A stretch of 64,000 nt of DNA from Prevotella jejuni (GCF_900187995.1 NZ_FZNZ01000016.1:24431-88430); one strand, 5' to 3'. Counted from the stretch's first letter, positions 36,583-46,041 are shown. Translations and numbers: made by a program. The notes: a model not told the origin generated them from the sequence alone.

Positions 36583-37395
36583 ATGATCATCGACACTCAC
36601 GCTCATTTAGATGTAGAAGAATTTGCAGAAGACCTCCCAGAGGTCATCAGTCGCGCTCGTGAAGCGGGCGTAGAAAAGATATTCATACCAGCTATCGACC
36701 TCAAGTCAATGGACACAGTGATGGCTGTATGCCGTCAGTACCCTGACACCTGTTACCCAATGATAGGGTTACAACCCGAAGAGGTGCGCAAAGACTGGCG
36801 TGAGGTATTAGACGCAATGTACCAACGTATCATGCTTTCCCTCAAACAGAAGGAGGAAGGAACGGCCCTACCTGGTGAGACAATCATCGCCATTGGTGAG
36901 GTAGGACTTGACTTCTATTGGTCGAGAGAATACGAACAAGAACAGTTGGCAGCCTTTGAAGAGGCCGTAAAATGGAGTGTGGAGACACGCTTACCACTGA
37001 TGATTCACTGTCGGAAGGCCCAGAACGAGATGATACATATCATGCGACACTATGAGAAGGAACTGCCGGGTGGTGTCTTCCATTGCTTCACTGGCAATCA
37101 ACGAGAGGCTGAGGCGTTTCTACGCTTCGACCGTTTTGTATTAGGTGTGGGCGGTGTCTCTACGTTTAAGAGTAGTCATCTTCGTGAGGACCTGCCTGCT
37201 GCAGTACCCCTCGACCGTATCGTTCTCGAAACAGATAGCCCTTACATGGCACCTGTCCCCTACCGTGGTAAACGCAACGAGAGTGCTTTCATCGTTGAAG
37301 TGATGCGTACCCTTGCTGCAAGCTATGGCCTTGATGAGGCCGAGTTTGCCCAGAGAACCAATGAGAATGTGCGTAGGGTGTTTGGTATTGGGTGA
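36583..37395 (+). CDS. tatD: TatD family metal-dependent hydrolase
   Basis: A 270-residue TIM-barrel hydrolase, probably a DNase/exonuclease type. Metal ligands are visible: H6 and H8 in DTHAHLD, the glutamate in IGEVGLDFYW, histidine in LMIHCRKA, histidine in GVFHCFTGN and aspartate in LETDSPYMAP. The ATG at 36583 directly follows a CAACACC microsatellite, so translation signals are odd, and no promoter is seen. cmk follows. Confidence 0.93.
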   Translation: MIIDTHAHLDVEEFAEDLPEVISRAREAGVEKIFIPAIDLKSMDTVMAVCRQYPDTCYPMIGLQPEEVRKDWREVLDAMYQRIMLSLKQKEEGTALPGETIIAIGEVGLDFYWSREYEQEQLAAFEEAVKWSVETRLPLMIHCRKAQNEMIHIMRHYEKELPGGVFHCFTGNQREAEAFLRFDRFVLGVGGVSTFKSSHLREDLPAAVPLDRIVLETDSPYMAPVPYRGKRNESAFIVEVMRTLAASYGLDEAEFAQRTNENVRRVFGIG

Positions 37396-37450
37396 TGGGT
37401 GTTGAATGTTGGGTGATGGGTGTTAGGTGTTGGGTGGTGATGAAATGATA
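37396..37450 (-). repeat. GGTGTTG microsatellite, mirror of the one before tatD
   Basis: GGGTGATGGGTGTTGAATG and GGGTGTTAGGTGTTGGG are the reverse complement of the CAACACC run at 36420-36580, so tatD is bracketed by an inverted pair. Confidence 0.75.
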
Positions 37451-37511
37451 GGTTGCGAGGGAGGTAGATGCAGCGAGATAAGGTAATGATAAATACGAGA
37501 AAAGTAAGTAT

Positions 37512-38204
37512 ATGAAGAAAATAACTATCGCCATCGACGGCTTTTCATCATGTGGAAAGAGTACAATGGCAAAGGACTTGGCCAAAGAGATTGGCTATAT
37601 CTATGTGGATACAGGGGCTATGTATCGCTCTGTAACCCTTTTTGCACTCCGTCATAACCTCTTTAACGCTGACGGAACTATCCGTGAAGAGGAACTGAAG
37701 GAGCAGATGAAGGATATTAACATTAGTTTCCAACTTAATAAAACGACTGGTCGTCCAGACACTTACCTCAATGGTGAGAACGTTGAAAACGACATCCGAA
37801 CGATGGAGGTATCGTCTCATGTGAGCCCTATCGCCACCCTTGCCTTTGTTCGTGAGGCCCTTGTAGCACAACAACAACGCATGGGTGCAGAGAAGGGTAT
37901 CGTCATGGATGGACGAGACATTGGTACGGTAGTGTTCCCAAAGGCTGAATTAAAGATATTTGTCACCGCCTCTGCAGAGGTGAGGGCACAGCGTCGTTAC
38001 GACGAACTAAAGGCGAAGGGAATGGATGCCGACTATGCCGATATACTCAAGAACGTGGAGGAACGTGACTATATCGACTCTCATCGTGCCACGTCACCAC
38101 TCCGTAAAGCCGATGATGCCATCGAACTCGATAATAGTAATCTCACGATTGCTGAACAAAAGAAATGGCTCTACGAACAGTATCGTAAGGCTGCGGAGGA
38201 ATAG
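37512..38204 (+). CDS. cmk: cytidylate kinase
   Basis: Phosphorylates CMP and dCMP using ATP. The 230-residue protein has the P-loop GFSSCGKST (about 10-18), [22 protein letters not shown] with the catalytic DGRD, and a lid with RAQRRYDEL and [19 protein letters not shown]. Length is normal. Confidence 0.95.
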   Translation: MKKITIAIDGFSSCGKSTMAKDLAKEIGYIYVDTGAMYRSVTLFALRHNLFNADGTIREEELKEQMKDINISFQLNKTTGRPDTYLNGENVENDIRTMEVSSHVSPIATLAFVREALVAQQQRMGAEKGIVMDGRDIGTVVFPKAELKIFVTASAEVRAQRRYDELKAKGMDADYADILKNVEERDYIDSHRATSPLRKADDAIELDNSNLTIAEQKKWLYEQYRKAAEE

Positions 38205-38209
38205 AAATC

Positions 38210-38520
38210 GCCTTACCCTTAGGTCGTTATTAGGGCTAATAGGGGCTTAGCTATTAGCCTTATAGGCCCAATAATCTATTAGCCTTATAGGCCCAATAAG
38301 GCTAATTGGGCCAATAAATAAGCCCAATAAGGCTAATAATCTATAAGCCCTATAGGCCCTATAAGGCCAATTGGGCCAATAAATAAGGCCCAATAAGGCC
38401 AATTAACTATTAGCCCTATAGCCCCTATAAGGCCAATTGGGCTAATAAATAAGGCCCAATTGGGCTAATAAATAAGGCTAATAAGCCCTCTAATAAGCCT
38501 AATAGGCCCAATAACAAAGC
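38210..38520. repeat. palindromic GGCCCAATAAGGC satellite with 66/22 bp phase
   Basis: Almost the whole stretch is built from (A/T)AGGC(C/T), GGGCCAAT and CCCTATA words, with short palindromes such as GGCCAATTGGGC and CCTATAGG. The word AATAAATAAG occurs at 38313, 38378, 38444 and 38467, spacings of 65, 66 and 23. The remaining 38520-38760 has two copies of TATTTCCAGTCGTGA and a related inverted ATTATTTACGTG/ATAATTATTATCGTG area, otherwise nothing recognisable. Confidence 0.8.
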
Positions 38521-38761
38521 TCTATCTGTAAGGTTGAGGAGCATTGTGTTGTCGAATTATTTACGTGAAAAGAAATATTTCCAGTCGTGAAGAAAAATAT
38601 TTCCAGTCGTGATAATAAATAATTATTATCGTGTAAATAATTCGCTACGGACAGTTAACACGATAAGTAACGACCGACAATTACATACGAATCATGGATT
38701 AAGAAATACTAAAAGAGAGATATTTATACATCCTTCACTCCGCTATCTCAACTTAAAATGT

Positions 38762-38769
38762 TACCTTTG
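38762..38769 (+). promoter_or_regulatory. promoter of the GH25 gene, nearly leaderless
   Basis: TACCTTTG is followed by CAGCT and then ATG at 38775. Initiation 5-8 bp after the element would give a message with almost no 5' leader. Confidence 0.65.
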
Positions 38770-38774
38770 CAGCT

Positions 38775-39485
38775 ATGAAGTTAATAAGAGTAATATTCCT
38801 CATAGCCTGCATCTTCTCTTTTGCAGGTACTAAGGCGCAATATACTATACAATGCGAAGACACCTGCAGTCACATCCACGGACTCGATATGAGCCATTAT
38901 CAAGGTGACGTATGGTGGGAGACAGTGGCCGAGAACAGTAATCACAAACTCAATTACGTGTACTTAAAGGCTACTGAAGGAGGCTCACGTATCGACCAAC
39001 GCTATCTTGACAATATCGAAGCGGCACAACGCTACGGTATGAACGTAGGCTCATATCATTTCTATCGTCCGACTGTCCCACAAGAAGAACAGCTTAGGAA
39101 CTTTCGCATGCAATGCCGCCCACAGGACCAAGACCTCATTCCGATGGTAGATATTGAGACTACTGGCGGACTGGGCCGAGAGGCTTTATGCGATAGTCTT
39201 CAGCGTTTCCTCGTACTCATGACAAAGGAGTATGGGGTCAAGCCGTTGGTCTACACTTACACAAACTTCTATGATCGCTACCTCAGTGGGGCCCTTGATG
39301 GCTATAAGCTCTTTATCGCACAGTATAACGGACGAGAGCCGGTACTGCAAGACGGAAGGGACATCTTCGCTTGGCAATACACTGGTAAAGGGCGCATCAA
39401 TGGTGTAAACGGATATGTCGACAAGTCGCGCTTGATGGGAAGGCACAGTATGCGCGAACTAAGATTCCCACGACGACGAAGATAG
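38775..39485 (+). CDS. GH25 family lysozyme, exported
   Basis: A 236-residue muramidase that cleaves the MurNAc-GlcNAc bond of peptidoglycan. It has signal peptide MKLIRVIFLIACIFSFAG, then GLDMSHYQGDVWW (first catalytic Asp), YVYLKATEGG, GSYHFYRP, MVDIETTGG (Asp-Glu pair), PLVYTY, LFIAQYNGREP and FAWQYTG. The C-terminus ends in a basic run RFPRRRR. It may remodel the cell's own wall. The zinc-ribbon gene follows 59 bp on. Confidence 0.92.
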   Translation: MKLIRVIFLIACIFSFAGTKAQYTIQCEDTCSHIHGLDMSHYQGDVWWETVAENSNHKLNYVYLKATEGGSRIDQRYLDNIEAAQRYGMNVGSYHFYRPTVPQEEQLRNFRMQCRPQDQDLIPMVDIETTGGLGREALCDSLQRFLVLMTKEYGVKPLVYTYTNFYDRYLSGALDGYKLFIAQYNGREPVLQDGRDIFAWQYTGKGRINGVNGYVDKSRLMGRHSMRELRFPRRRR

Positions 39486-39544
39486 CCGACCAAGAGAAAA
39501 GAAAAAGATAATTATCCAAACTACTATAATCTTACGTTAGATAA

Positions 39545-40912
39545 ATGATCATCAAATGCCCTGAATGTGGCCATCAAGTGAGCGATAAGGCTCCCGTATG
39601 CCCCAGTTGCGGTGTAGAGATTGCTGGACATATCATTAAATGTTCTCATTGTGGTGAGTTATACCTCAAAGAAGAGACGTCATGTCCTAATTGTCATCAT
39701 ACGGAAAGTCACTTTGAACCTTCCGTAAATACTACTGAACAGAAATCAAACGAACTTTCTAACGAACACGCTACAGCCGCTCCTGCTGTCGTTGTCGCTG
39801 TCGACAAGAACGAAGCAAACGAGGAGAAGGAGGCTGAACGTCCTGCAGCTGAGGAGGAATCAAGCCATAACAACGTTGAACCACAGCAGCCTTTCGAAGA
39901 TGAAGGGATTGAGGATGGGACGGTAGATGCCGATTTCATCATGGACAACGAGGCCGATGAGGAGGTGATAGCAAAGGCCGAAGCACTCGCAGAGACCACT
40001 GAAGAGGAAGAGGAGAGCAAGTCGTCTAAGGATAACCACCTCTCTTTGGCTGTCTCTTTGCTCATCGCTGCCATCACAGCTGCCGTCTTGCTCTTCCTTT
40101 ACAACCAAGAGATAGGGTCAAGCAAGACTAACACTGAGCAGGACGCCTACGCCCAAGCGATTAGTAGTAACGAAGCTACGGTGTTGAAGAACTACCTTGA
40201 TGGGAACCCATCAGCACCGAAGGCGCATCGTGACAGTATCGCTGCACGACTGAAAGCACTGACAACAACGACGGCAAATGCCCAACAAGCTAATAATGAC
40301 TTGGCTGTTGCCTTAGCAAGCAATTCAAAGGATGTGTTACAGCAGTTCATCGCTAAGTATCCTAACTCTACTCATCGAGGGGAGATAGAGGCTAAGATTG
40401 ACGAGATAGACTGGGCGCAAGCCGTGGCTAAAAACGATGAGAATGCTTTCCTCGGATACAAAGCTCAACACCCAAATGGGCTCCACAGTAAGGAAGCCGA
40501 TGAGAAGCTGAAGACAATCCTCGTACCAACTGTATCGGAGGGGGATAAGACGAAAGCTGTCAGTGCGGTACGTCAACTGCTGCAGGGAATGAACAGTAAG
40601 AGTACTGACAAGATTTCTGGTGCTGTTGCTTCATCGTTTAATTTCCTCGGCGCGAGCGGTGCCACGGTGAAAGACGTGCGTCGTTACATGACCGACAAAC
40701 TCTATCAAGCTGACGTGAAGACCATTAACTGGCATCTTGGCTCACCTGCTGAGGTGAAGAAAAGCAGTAATGATGATGACGCTGAACTACGTATTAAAGT
40801 CCCTGCCACACTGGACATCGATCGTAAGGGGGGTAAGTCTAAACGTAGCTACGTCATTTCTGCCACCGTAAAGGGCGGCCGAATCACGCAAGTCAACTGG
40901 AATCAAATTTAG
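39545..40912 (+). CDS. double zinc-ribbon membrane protein with periplasmic region
   Basis: A 455-residue protein. Two zinc ribbons at residues 4-52 have eight cysteines (CPECGH, CPSCG, CSHCGE, CPNCH). A very acidic low-complexity linker runs to about 160, and one membrane helix lies near 172-190 (SLAVSLLIAAITAAVLLFLY). The long outer part has two or three ~45-residue helical repeats (AISSNEATVLKNYLD, ALASNSKDVLQQFIA, AVAKNDENAFLGYKA), each followed by a histidine and AKL/AKI words. A small C-terminal domain follows. It resembles stress-sensing ribbon proteins of Bacteroidota. Function is unknown. Confidence 0.65.
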   Translation: MIIKCPECGHQVSDKAPVCPSCGVEIAGHIIKCSHCGELYLKEETSCPNCHHTESHFEPSVNTTEQKSNELSNEHATAAPAVVVAVDKNEANEEKEAERPAAEEESSHNNVEPQQPFEDEGIEDGTVDADFIMDNEADEEVIAKAEALAETTEEEEESKSSKDNHLSLAVSLLIAAITAAVLLFLYNQEIGSSKTNTEQDAYAQAISSNEATVLKNYLDGNPSAPKAHRDSIAARLKALTTTTANAQQANNDLAVALASNSKDVLQQFIAKYPNSTHRGEIEAKIDEIDWAQAVAKNDENAFLGYKAQHPNGLHSKEADEKLKTILVPTVSEGDKTKAVSAVRQLLQGMNSKSTDKISGAVASSFNFLGASGATVKDVRRYMTDKLYQADVKTINWHLGSPAEVKKSSNDDDAELRIKVPATLDIDRKGGKSKRSYVISATVKGGRITQVNWNQI

Positions 40913-41499
40913 TCTTAAGGCTGAGCTCGTTGGGAGGATAGAATAGGCTATCCTTCTAAAAGGCTTTGCCTGTCGTATTTCTCACAGCTGTCACAGTGCG
41001 ACGAAAGCGTTTCCTCCCCTCCTATAGAGTCCACAGAAGACATGTATCCACTACCCTCTTCTCACTTTATGAGAAGGGGCAACGATTGTAGGAACCAACT
41101 ATTAGAGGGGTTCCTACCTTTTTGTTTATATCCCCTCGGCCCTCACTCATTCCAAGCACATAACGCCTTCTATCACAACAAAGTTATGTGAACAATCAAG
41201 AGTAACGCTACCACAAAGGTAAGACTTACTATATAATAAGGTGTATCGCATCTTCTATCAGAGAACCCACGTCCCACAACAGAGGTAAAGCTTATTATAT
41301 AATAAGGTGTAACGCCTCCTCTATCAGAGAGCCTTTGTCCCACAACAGAGGTAAAGCATATTATATAATAAGGTGTAACGCCTCTTCTATCAGAGACCCT
41401 GTGTCCCTCTCCGTCTCAAAAGGGCTAAAAACAAAAGGGTATAACAAGGCATGCTTGCTATATCCCAATCGTAATATCGTATGAAGCAAAGGCCGAGTC
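40913..41499. repeat. spacer with a 66 bp tandem repeat, three copies
   Basis: AGGTAA(A/G)(A/G)C at 41217, 41283 and 41349 marks three 66 bp units. Each contains TATATAATAAGGTGTA and CTCTATCAGAGA. The earlier part (40980-41100) has TTTCTCACAG and GAAGGGGC words only. No gene is seen. Confidence 0.8.
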
Positions 41500-41883
41500 C
41501 TAATTATCTATCTGGTCGATAGTAGGCTTCTTAATATCTGGCACAGGAGCTTTAATAGCCGGCTCCGACTGCCCATCAGGGTTAGTAGGAACGATGACAG
41601 GTTCCTCCGACTCCTGAGACTCCTCTGTCTCAGTCGCTTCAGGCTTAGGGCTATCCTTCTTCTTCTCCTCTTTAACCTCCTCGTCTTTGACCTCCTCCTT
41701 TGTTAATACAGGTATCTTCGGACCATTATCAATACCGATTACCTCACCAGACATGTCCACCTCATACTTACGGGGGGGTGCCATCTGTCGCGTTTCCATA
41801 AGAATAGCAAGTACAATAGCACCGACGAACAAGACAATAGCACAGATAGACACTGGCACTTTATAGGTTGGTTTCTTCTTCAT
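41500..41883 (-). CDS. small single-helix membrane protein with acidic/proline tail
   Basis: A 127-residue protein. A short basic N-terminus and one helix (about 11-30, SICAIVLFVGAIVLAILM) are followed by a low-complexity region rich in K, E, P and T (KEEVKDEEVKEEKKKD). The shape recalls a linker that crosses the periplasm, as in a TonB without its C-terminal domain. No family is recognised. The next gene upstream lies 39 bp away on the same strand, so the two are probably one transcript. Confidence 0.55.
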   Translation of the reverse strand: MKKKPTYKVPVSICAIVLFVGAIVLAILMETRQMAPPRKYEVDMSGEVIGIDNGPKIPVLTKEEVKDEEVKEEKKKDSPKPEATETEESQESEEPVIVPTNPDGQSEPAIKAPVPDIKKPTIDQIDN

Positions 41884-41922
41884 TAGCTTCTTTCTTATCC
41901 TTTAATTCAATCCCTTATCCAC

Positions 41923-42405
41923 TTACTCCGTTATCTGCAGGCAGTAAGGCAACGGCTGTTGGAGCGTAAGGAAACTGATAGTAGGCTGATTGTCCTTCGT
42001 ACATATCAGCGTACTCTTATCCCCTTTCACCGCCGAACCCATGTCGTAGCCCATCGCCTTCACCTGTGACTGCAGTCCTGCAAAGGCCGTACGATTAAAG
42101 ACATAGACGTAGACCGTCTTACCATCTTGCGCCAGAAGGACCATACTGGAGTTACCACGTCCCATCGCAGTAGGCAAGAAGTCGCTCGTTAAATTCATGT
42201 TCTTCACCCAGTTATAGTCCTTTCCGTAAGCGTCAGACGACACACCCTTATAGACATAACCTTGTTTTTCAAGCACCTGTTTGCCCATCTGTAGCGTCTT
42301 GGCTTGGAAGATCTTAATCATATCAGCAACCGAGACAACATCTTTCTGAGCATGTGCACCTACCGTAAAGAGGGAGATAGCGAGTAAAAGGAGTATTTTC
42401 TTCAT
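41923..42405 (-). CDS. exported protein of unknown function
   Basis: A 160-residue protein with clear signal peptide MKKILLLLAISLFTVGAHAQ. The mature part has no cysteines apart from two near the end (LICTKDN, YCLQITE) and looks like a compact alpha/beta domain (MGKQVLEKQGYVYKG, VYVYVFNRTAFAGLQSQ). No motif is recognised. Confidence 0.6.
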   Translation of the reverse strand: MKKILLLLAISLFTVGAHAQKDVVSVADMIKIFQAKTLQMGKQVLEKQGYVYKGVSSDAYGKDYNWVKNMNLTSDFLPTAMGRGNSSMVLLAQDGKTVYVYVFNRTAFAGLQSQVKAMGYDMGSAVKGDKSTLICTKDNQPTISFLTLQQPLPYCLQITE

Positions 42406-43045
42406 TCTTCTTCGTTCGTTTATACCGTATCAATAGGGCCTACCCTCGTTTTGACGCAGCCCCACTCCGACACGTTACAAAATTATGAAAAATATGGAGA
42501 ATGAGCAAGAAAAGGAGGGAAAAAAGGTTGGGGGAAGAAGAAAGAACAAGAGAGTCTCACCCCCAGCCCCTCTCCGAATGGAGAGGGGAGTAGTATGTGA
42601 GGTTACCCCTATTGGGCTGCTTGCACATGTCATCGAGTTTTTTCTCTCACAGAACTCACAGAGTTCACGGAGGTTTTTGGCGCACATTTCGAGCACACAG
42701 AAGGCCTTCGGCATACAGAGAACACAGAGGCCTCACCCCCAGCCCCTCTCCGAATGGAGAGGGGAGTAGTATGTGAGGTTACCCCTATTGGCCTGCTACT
42801 GATAGGAAATGGGCCGCTAAACATCTGGAGGACATGTAGGGGTATCTCGGTGATCACTCCCCTCTCCATTCGGAGAGGGGCTGGGGGTGAGGCTTCTGTT
42901 GGTTGTAAGGCTCTGTGAAATCGGTTGACTTAATGTCTCTGTGGAATGCTGTGTGTTCTGTTCTTCTGTGTTCTCTGTGAGAAAAAGAAAAGTCCTCTGT
43001 GAGAAACAGAAATATCCTATGTGAAGGAAGAAACGCTAATCAATC
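42406..43045. repeat. composite spacer: three family B copies and family C
   Basis: Family B hairpins (CCCCTCTCCGAATGGAGAGG) lie at 42554-42590 and 42736-42772, each followed by GTAGTATGTGAGGTTACCCC. A reverse copy lies at 42855-42895. The family C core ATCGGTTGACTTAATGTCTC is at 42920-42939, followed by TCTGTTCTTCTGTG and GAGAAAA words. Confidence 0.75.
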
Positions 43046-43054
43046 GAACAGAGA

Positions 43055-43308
43055 TTGTCAAAAGATTTCAGCAGCTACGCCCCTCTCTTTTCGAGGACAC
43101 GTCCCTCTCCATTGAAGAAGACGCTCTTCTGCAATCGAGAAGAGGCCTTTCAAGGGGCAAGAACATGCCCTTCTTGAGGCAAGAAAGGCATATCCTCGAA
43201 CGCTGCTTGTAAACTTCTGATTTCTTGTGAGTTACAAACTCAAACAGAGAGGAGAAGATACTTCCATTTCGTAGAGCATTAGGCCTATCGCATGTAAAGG
43301 TTTTTCAC
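43055..43308 (-). repeat. family A element, copy 5
   Basis: Reverse copy bounded by TGTCAAAAGATTTCAGC near 43056 and GCATGTAAAGGTTTTTCAC near 43290. Inside are GAAGAAGACGCTCTTCTGC, GAAGAGGCCTTTC, AAGAACATGCCCTTCTTGA and TGATTTCTTGTGAGTTA, the last being the complement of the conserved TAACCCACAAGAAATCA of forward copies. Confidence 0.75.
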
Positions 43309-43450
43309 AGCATTACAAATACGAATGAGACGTGTAGCAAAACGGACGCTATAAGAATGAGAACCGTGTAAGACATCCCGCAGAAGACAGTATAAGCCGA
43401 GAGAAAACCATCCCCGACACAGCAAGGGGGCAAAGGGTAGATACACAACA

Positions 43451-43491
43451 AAGGTGTATCAGGACGGAGAAAACCATCCATGATACACCTT
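43451..43491 (-). terminator. hairpin after the marR-type gene
   Basis: AAGGTGTATCA at 43451-43461 pairs with TGATACACCTT at 43481-43491, downstream of the minus-strand MarR gene. No clear T-run is seen in that direction. Confidence 0.5.
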
Positions 43492-43523
43492 CGGTATATA
43501 TTCTAATAAACTATTAACGCACT

Positions 43524-44039
43524 TTACCATCTACGTCTTTTAGAGGCTAAACGCTCCTCGCGCATCTTCTCCATCACAGCCTCCTTCTCTTTCGCACGCT
43601 GTTCAGCCAGATGAGCGATCAAGCGGTCGAGGTCTAAGGCTATTTCCTTAAATCTATTCAACTCCTCCTCATCCTCAAACAATTTATTGACCATACAAGA
43701 AGGGATATCCTTAGCCTTCTCTTGTAGTTCCTTACCATGCTCGGTCAGCGACACAAAAGTCTCTCTTCCGTCGCGTTCTCCTTTGACACGTTCAACCAAA
43801 CCGAGCTGAGCCATGCGCTGAAGAAGTGGCGTCATCGTGTTGGAATCAAGGTAGAGTCGATGGGCAAGTGCCATCACCTTCTGATGATCCTCTTCCCAAA
43901 GAGCCATCAAAACGAGGTACTGAGGATAGGTGAGACCTAACTCGTCAAGCAATGGATAGTAAGTTTGTGTAACAAGTCTGCTCGCTGTGTACAATCTAAA
44001 ACAGAGTTGACTCTGCAATTTGAGTTGGTTATATACCAT
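43524..44039 (-). CDS. MarR family transcriptional regulator
   Basis: A 171-residue winged-helix regulator. The N-terminal helix LQSQLCFRLYTASRLVTQTY is followed by LTYPQYLVLMALWEEDHQKVMALAHRLYLDSNTMTPLLQRMAQLGLVERVKGERDGR in pieces typical of the OhrR/MarR recognition helix and wing. A C is present near residue 12 (QLCFRLY), at the place where OhrR-type regulators carry the peroxide-sensing cysteine. It may sense organic peroxides or other small molecules. No ohr gene is adjacent. Confidence 0.88.
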   Translation of the reverse strand: MVYNQLKLQSQLCFRLYTASRLVTQTYYPLLDELGLTYPQYLVLMALWEEDHQKVMALAHRLYLDSNTMTPLLQRMAQLGLVERVKGERDGRETFVSLTEHGKELQEKAKDIPSCMVNKLFEDEEELNRFKEIALDLDRLIAHLAEQRAKEKEAVMEKMREERLASKRRRW

Positions 44040-44130
44040 ACTTTATTTACTTAATAATGTTCTGTTAAACGTCAAATCCCTTTTTTGGTCTTGAGTTCTA
44101 ATGTTTCCTAAAATAATCTTTTTCGGTGTA

Positions 44131-44138
44131 CAAAGGTA
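44131..44138 (-). promoter_or_regulatory. marR-type gene promoter -7 element
   Basis: CAAAGGTA on + reads TACCTTTG on minus, about 92 bp before the start codon. The rest of 44040-44340 is AT-rich and otherwise featureless. Confidence 0.6.
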
Positions 44139-44347
44139 CAATAAATTATATTTTTCGTTAATTGTCTTGCATCTTATTTAACATTAATTACGTTGAAACA
44201 CGATAGTTTTAAGGCTTCTTTTGACTTTTTCTTCTAATCTTTCCTCTTATCTTCTCCGAACATAACCCACTTATAGTCAACATCAAAGCGACATCGTCTA
44301 TTCTTCTCGCAACCCTCGCCTACCCCATTGCCAACCATCAACAAAAG

Positions 44348-44386
44348 AGGTGACCACAGACAAGCAGCACTCATCCATGGTCACCT
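44348..44386 (-). terminator. hairpin after the maoC-type gene
   Basis: AGGTGACCA at 44348-44356 pairs with TGGTCACCT at 44378-44386, 28 bp beyond the stop of the minus-strand MaoC gene. Confidence 0.55.
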
Positions 44387-44413
44387 ACGATTATTCTAAA
44401 TGCCGAAGGCCGT

Positions 44414-44878
44414 TTATTCAAAGTAATAAAGGAAGGTAGCAATACCCTCAAGAGCAGGCTTGCGCTCGCCCTCTATCTCTATTTGGAACTTGATTCCAGC
44501 CTTACAAATACCCCTTAGATTTTCGATACTATCGAGTGAAGCGACAAGACGGATACGTGAGTTCACGAGGACAGGACGACCGAAGCGCATCTTATCCATA
44601 CCGTAGTTGACCATCATCTTTAGGTTGTTAACCTCGATAATCTCCTGCCACATGTGCGGAAGAAGCGACAGTGTCAGGTAGCCATGGGCTATTGTGCTCT
44701 TGTATTGGCTCTCGACAGCAGCCCTCTCTGTGTCGACATGAATCCATTGATGGTCGAGTGTCGCATCAGCAAAGAGGTTAATTCTCTCCTGATCGACGAG
44801 TAACCACTCGCTTTCACCAAGCTTCTCGCCCAGTCGGGCAGCAAGCTCTTCGTAATTGTTAACTGTTAATTTTGCCAT
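44414..44878 (-). CDS. MaoC-like (R)-specific enoyl hydratase family protein
   Basis: A 154-residue hot-dog-fold protein. The catalytic motif is visible in FADATLDHQWIHVD (Asp and His) and TIAHGYLTLSLLP, then NYGMDKMRFGRPVLVNSRIRL. Such enzymes hydrate trans-2-enoyl-CoA or related thioesters. It is a single gene, with a possible promoter at 44991-44998. Confidence 0.9.
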   Translation of the reverse strand: MAKLTVNNYEELAARLGEKLGESEWLLVDQERINLFADATLDHQWIHVDTERAAVESQYKSTIAHGYLTLSLLPHMWQEIIEVNNLKMMVNYGMDKMRFGRPVLVNSRIRLVASLDSIENLRGICKAGIKFQIEIEGERKPALEGIATFLYYFE

Positions 44879-44990
44879 AGTTGTTGTTTCCTGTTATTAC
44901 TACATAACCTTGTTTGATAGCGTTCCTTTACCTTTCATCCCCCTACCTATATATTATAAGGTGTGGAGGGGTGCCCTATCATTTATCGTA

Positions 44991-44998
44991 CAAATATA
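44991..44998 (-). promoter_or_regulatory. maoC-type gene promoter -7 element
   Basis: CAAATATA on + reads TATATTTG on minus, 113 bp before the ATG at 44878. Confidence 0.45.
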
Positions 44999-45145
44999 CA
45001 AAAAACTTTCTAAATGCCAAAATCTGACGGCCAAGCAGCCCTTTTTAAGCCTCAACACGATGTACACGCAATTTGCGCTCCATCCCTTCTCTCGATACGT
45101 TAAGAAGATGTCCTCCTCCTTTCTAAAGCATCAGCAAGATAATAA

Positions 45146-45400
45146 AAAAATCCTTACATCGCATCGAGTAAAATACCCTTTACATGGAAGTATCTCATCC
45201 ACTACAAAGCACACCATAACCCTCACGAAATCAACACGTTACATTTAGCATTTAAGGACATGCTCTTCTTGTTTGTAGAACATGCCCTTCTTGGGGCAAG
45301 AAGGGCATGTTCTTGATTGTTGAAGGGCGTCTTCTTCAACGGAGAAGGGCGTGTCGTTGAAAAAAGAGGAGCGTGATTGCTGAAATATCTTGACAGTTTC
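45146..45400 (+). repeat. family A element, copy 6
   Basis: Left end AAAAAAATCCTTACATCGC, then CATAACCCTCACGAAATCAA. The hairpin has AGAACATGCCCTTCTTG (45277-45293) and its complement at 45297-45313. GAAGGGCGTCTTCTTC and GAAGGGCGTGTCGTTGA follow, with right end GAAATATCTTGACAGT. Confidence 0.8.
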
Positions 45401-46020
45401 TATCTATTTGATTAGCGTCTCTTCCCTCACAGAGGGCATTTCTTATTCTCACAGAGGACATTTCTTTTTCTCACGGAGGATATTTCTCTTTCTCACAGAA
45501 ATACACAGAAGAACAGAACACACAAGCTCATAGAAGATAGTGGCCCCTCCCCCGTCCCCTCCCCCGAAGGGAAGGGGAGTGATCACCGAGATACCCCTAT
45601 AAGAAGGATGTAGGCTTCGTTATGTCCCGTAATGGCAGTCTTGTAGGGGTAACCTCACATACTACGCCCCTCCCTGCGGGGGAGGGGAAGGGGGAGGGGC
45701 CACTATCTTTTGGGCTCGAAATGTGCGCCAAAAACCTCCGTGAACTCTGTGCGCTCTGTGAGAGAAAAAACTACCCTCAGTGAGAGAAAGAACAACCCAA
45801 GAACCTTGTTAGCAGCCCAATAGGGGTAACCTCACATACTACGCCCCTCCCTACGGGGGATGGGACGGGGGAGGGGCCGGCTGGGGAAGGAAGAAGGGCC
45901 AGCTGGGGAAGGAAGAGGGGCCAGCTGGGGTCAGAAATAAGCTGACCCTTTTTCGGTATCAGGAGACCCCTACAAGGACTCAAACAAAGGAGCAAAAAAA
46001 AAGCTTAGAAACCTTATTAC
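45400..46020. repeat. composite spacer: CACAGAG words, three family B copies, 22 bp repeat
   Basis: Three TTTCTCTTTCTCACAGA-type words are followed by a family B hairpin at 45541-45580. Two reverse family B copies lie at 45645-45705 and 45825-45880, each with GGGGTAACCTCACATACTAC. The last runs into 22 bp tandem units GGCC(A/G)GCTGGGGAAGGAAGA at 45875, 45897 and 45919. No gene is seen. Confidence 0.8.
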
Positions 46021-46041
46021 TAAGCGTTTCTAAGCTGTGAG

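Noticed and set aside
44856..45248. 130-residue plus-strand frame
   Set aside because: It spans the MaoC promoter region and the left part of a family A element, with no recognisable domain.
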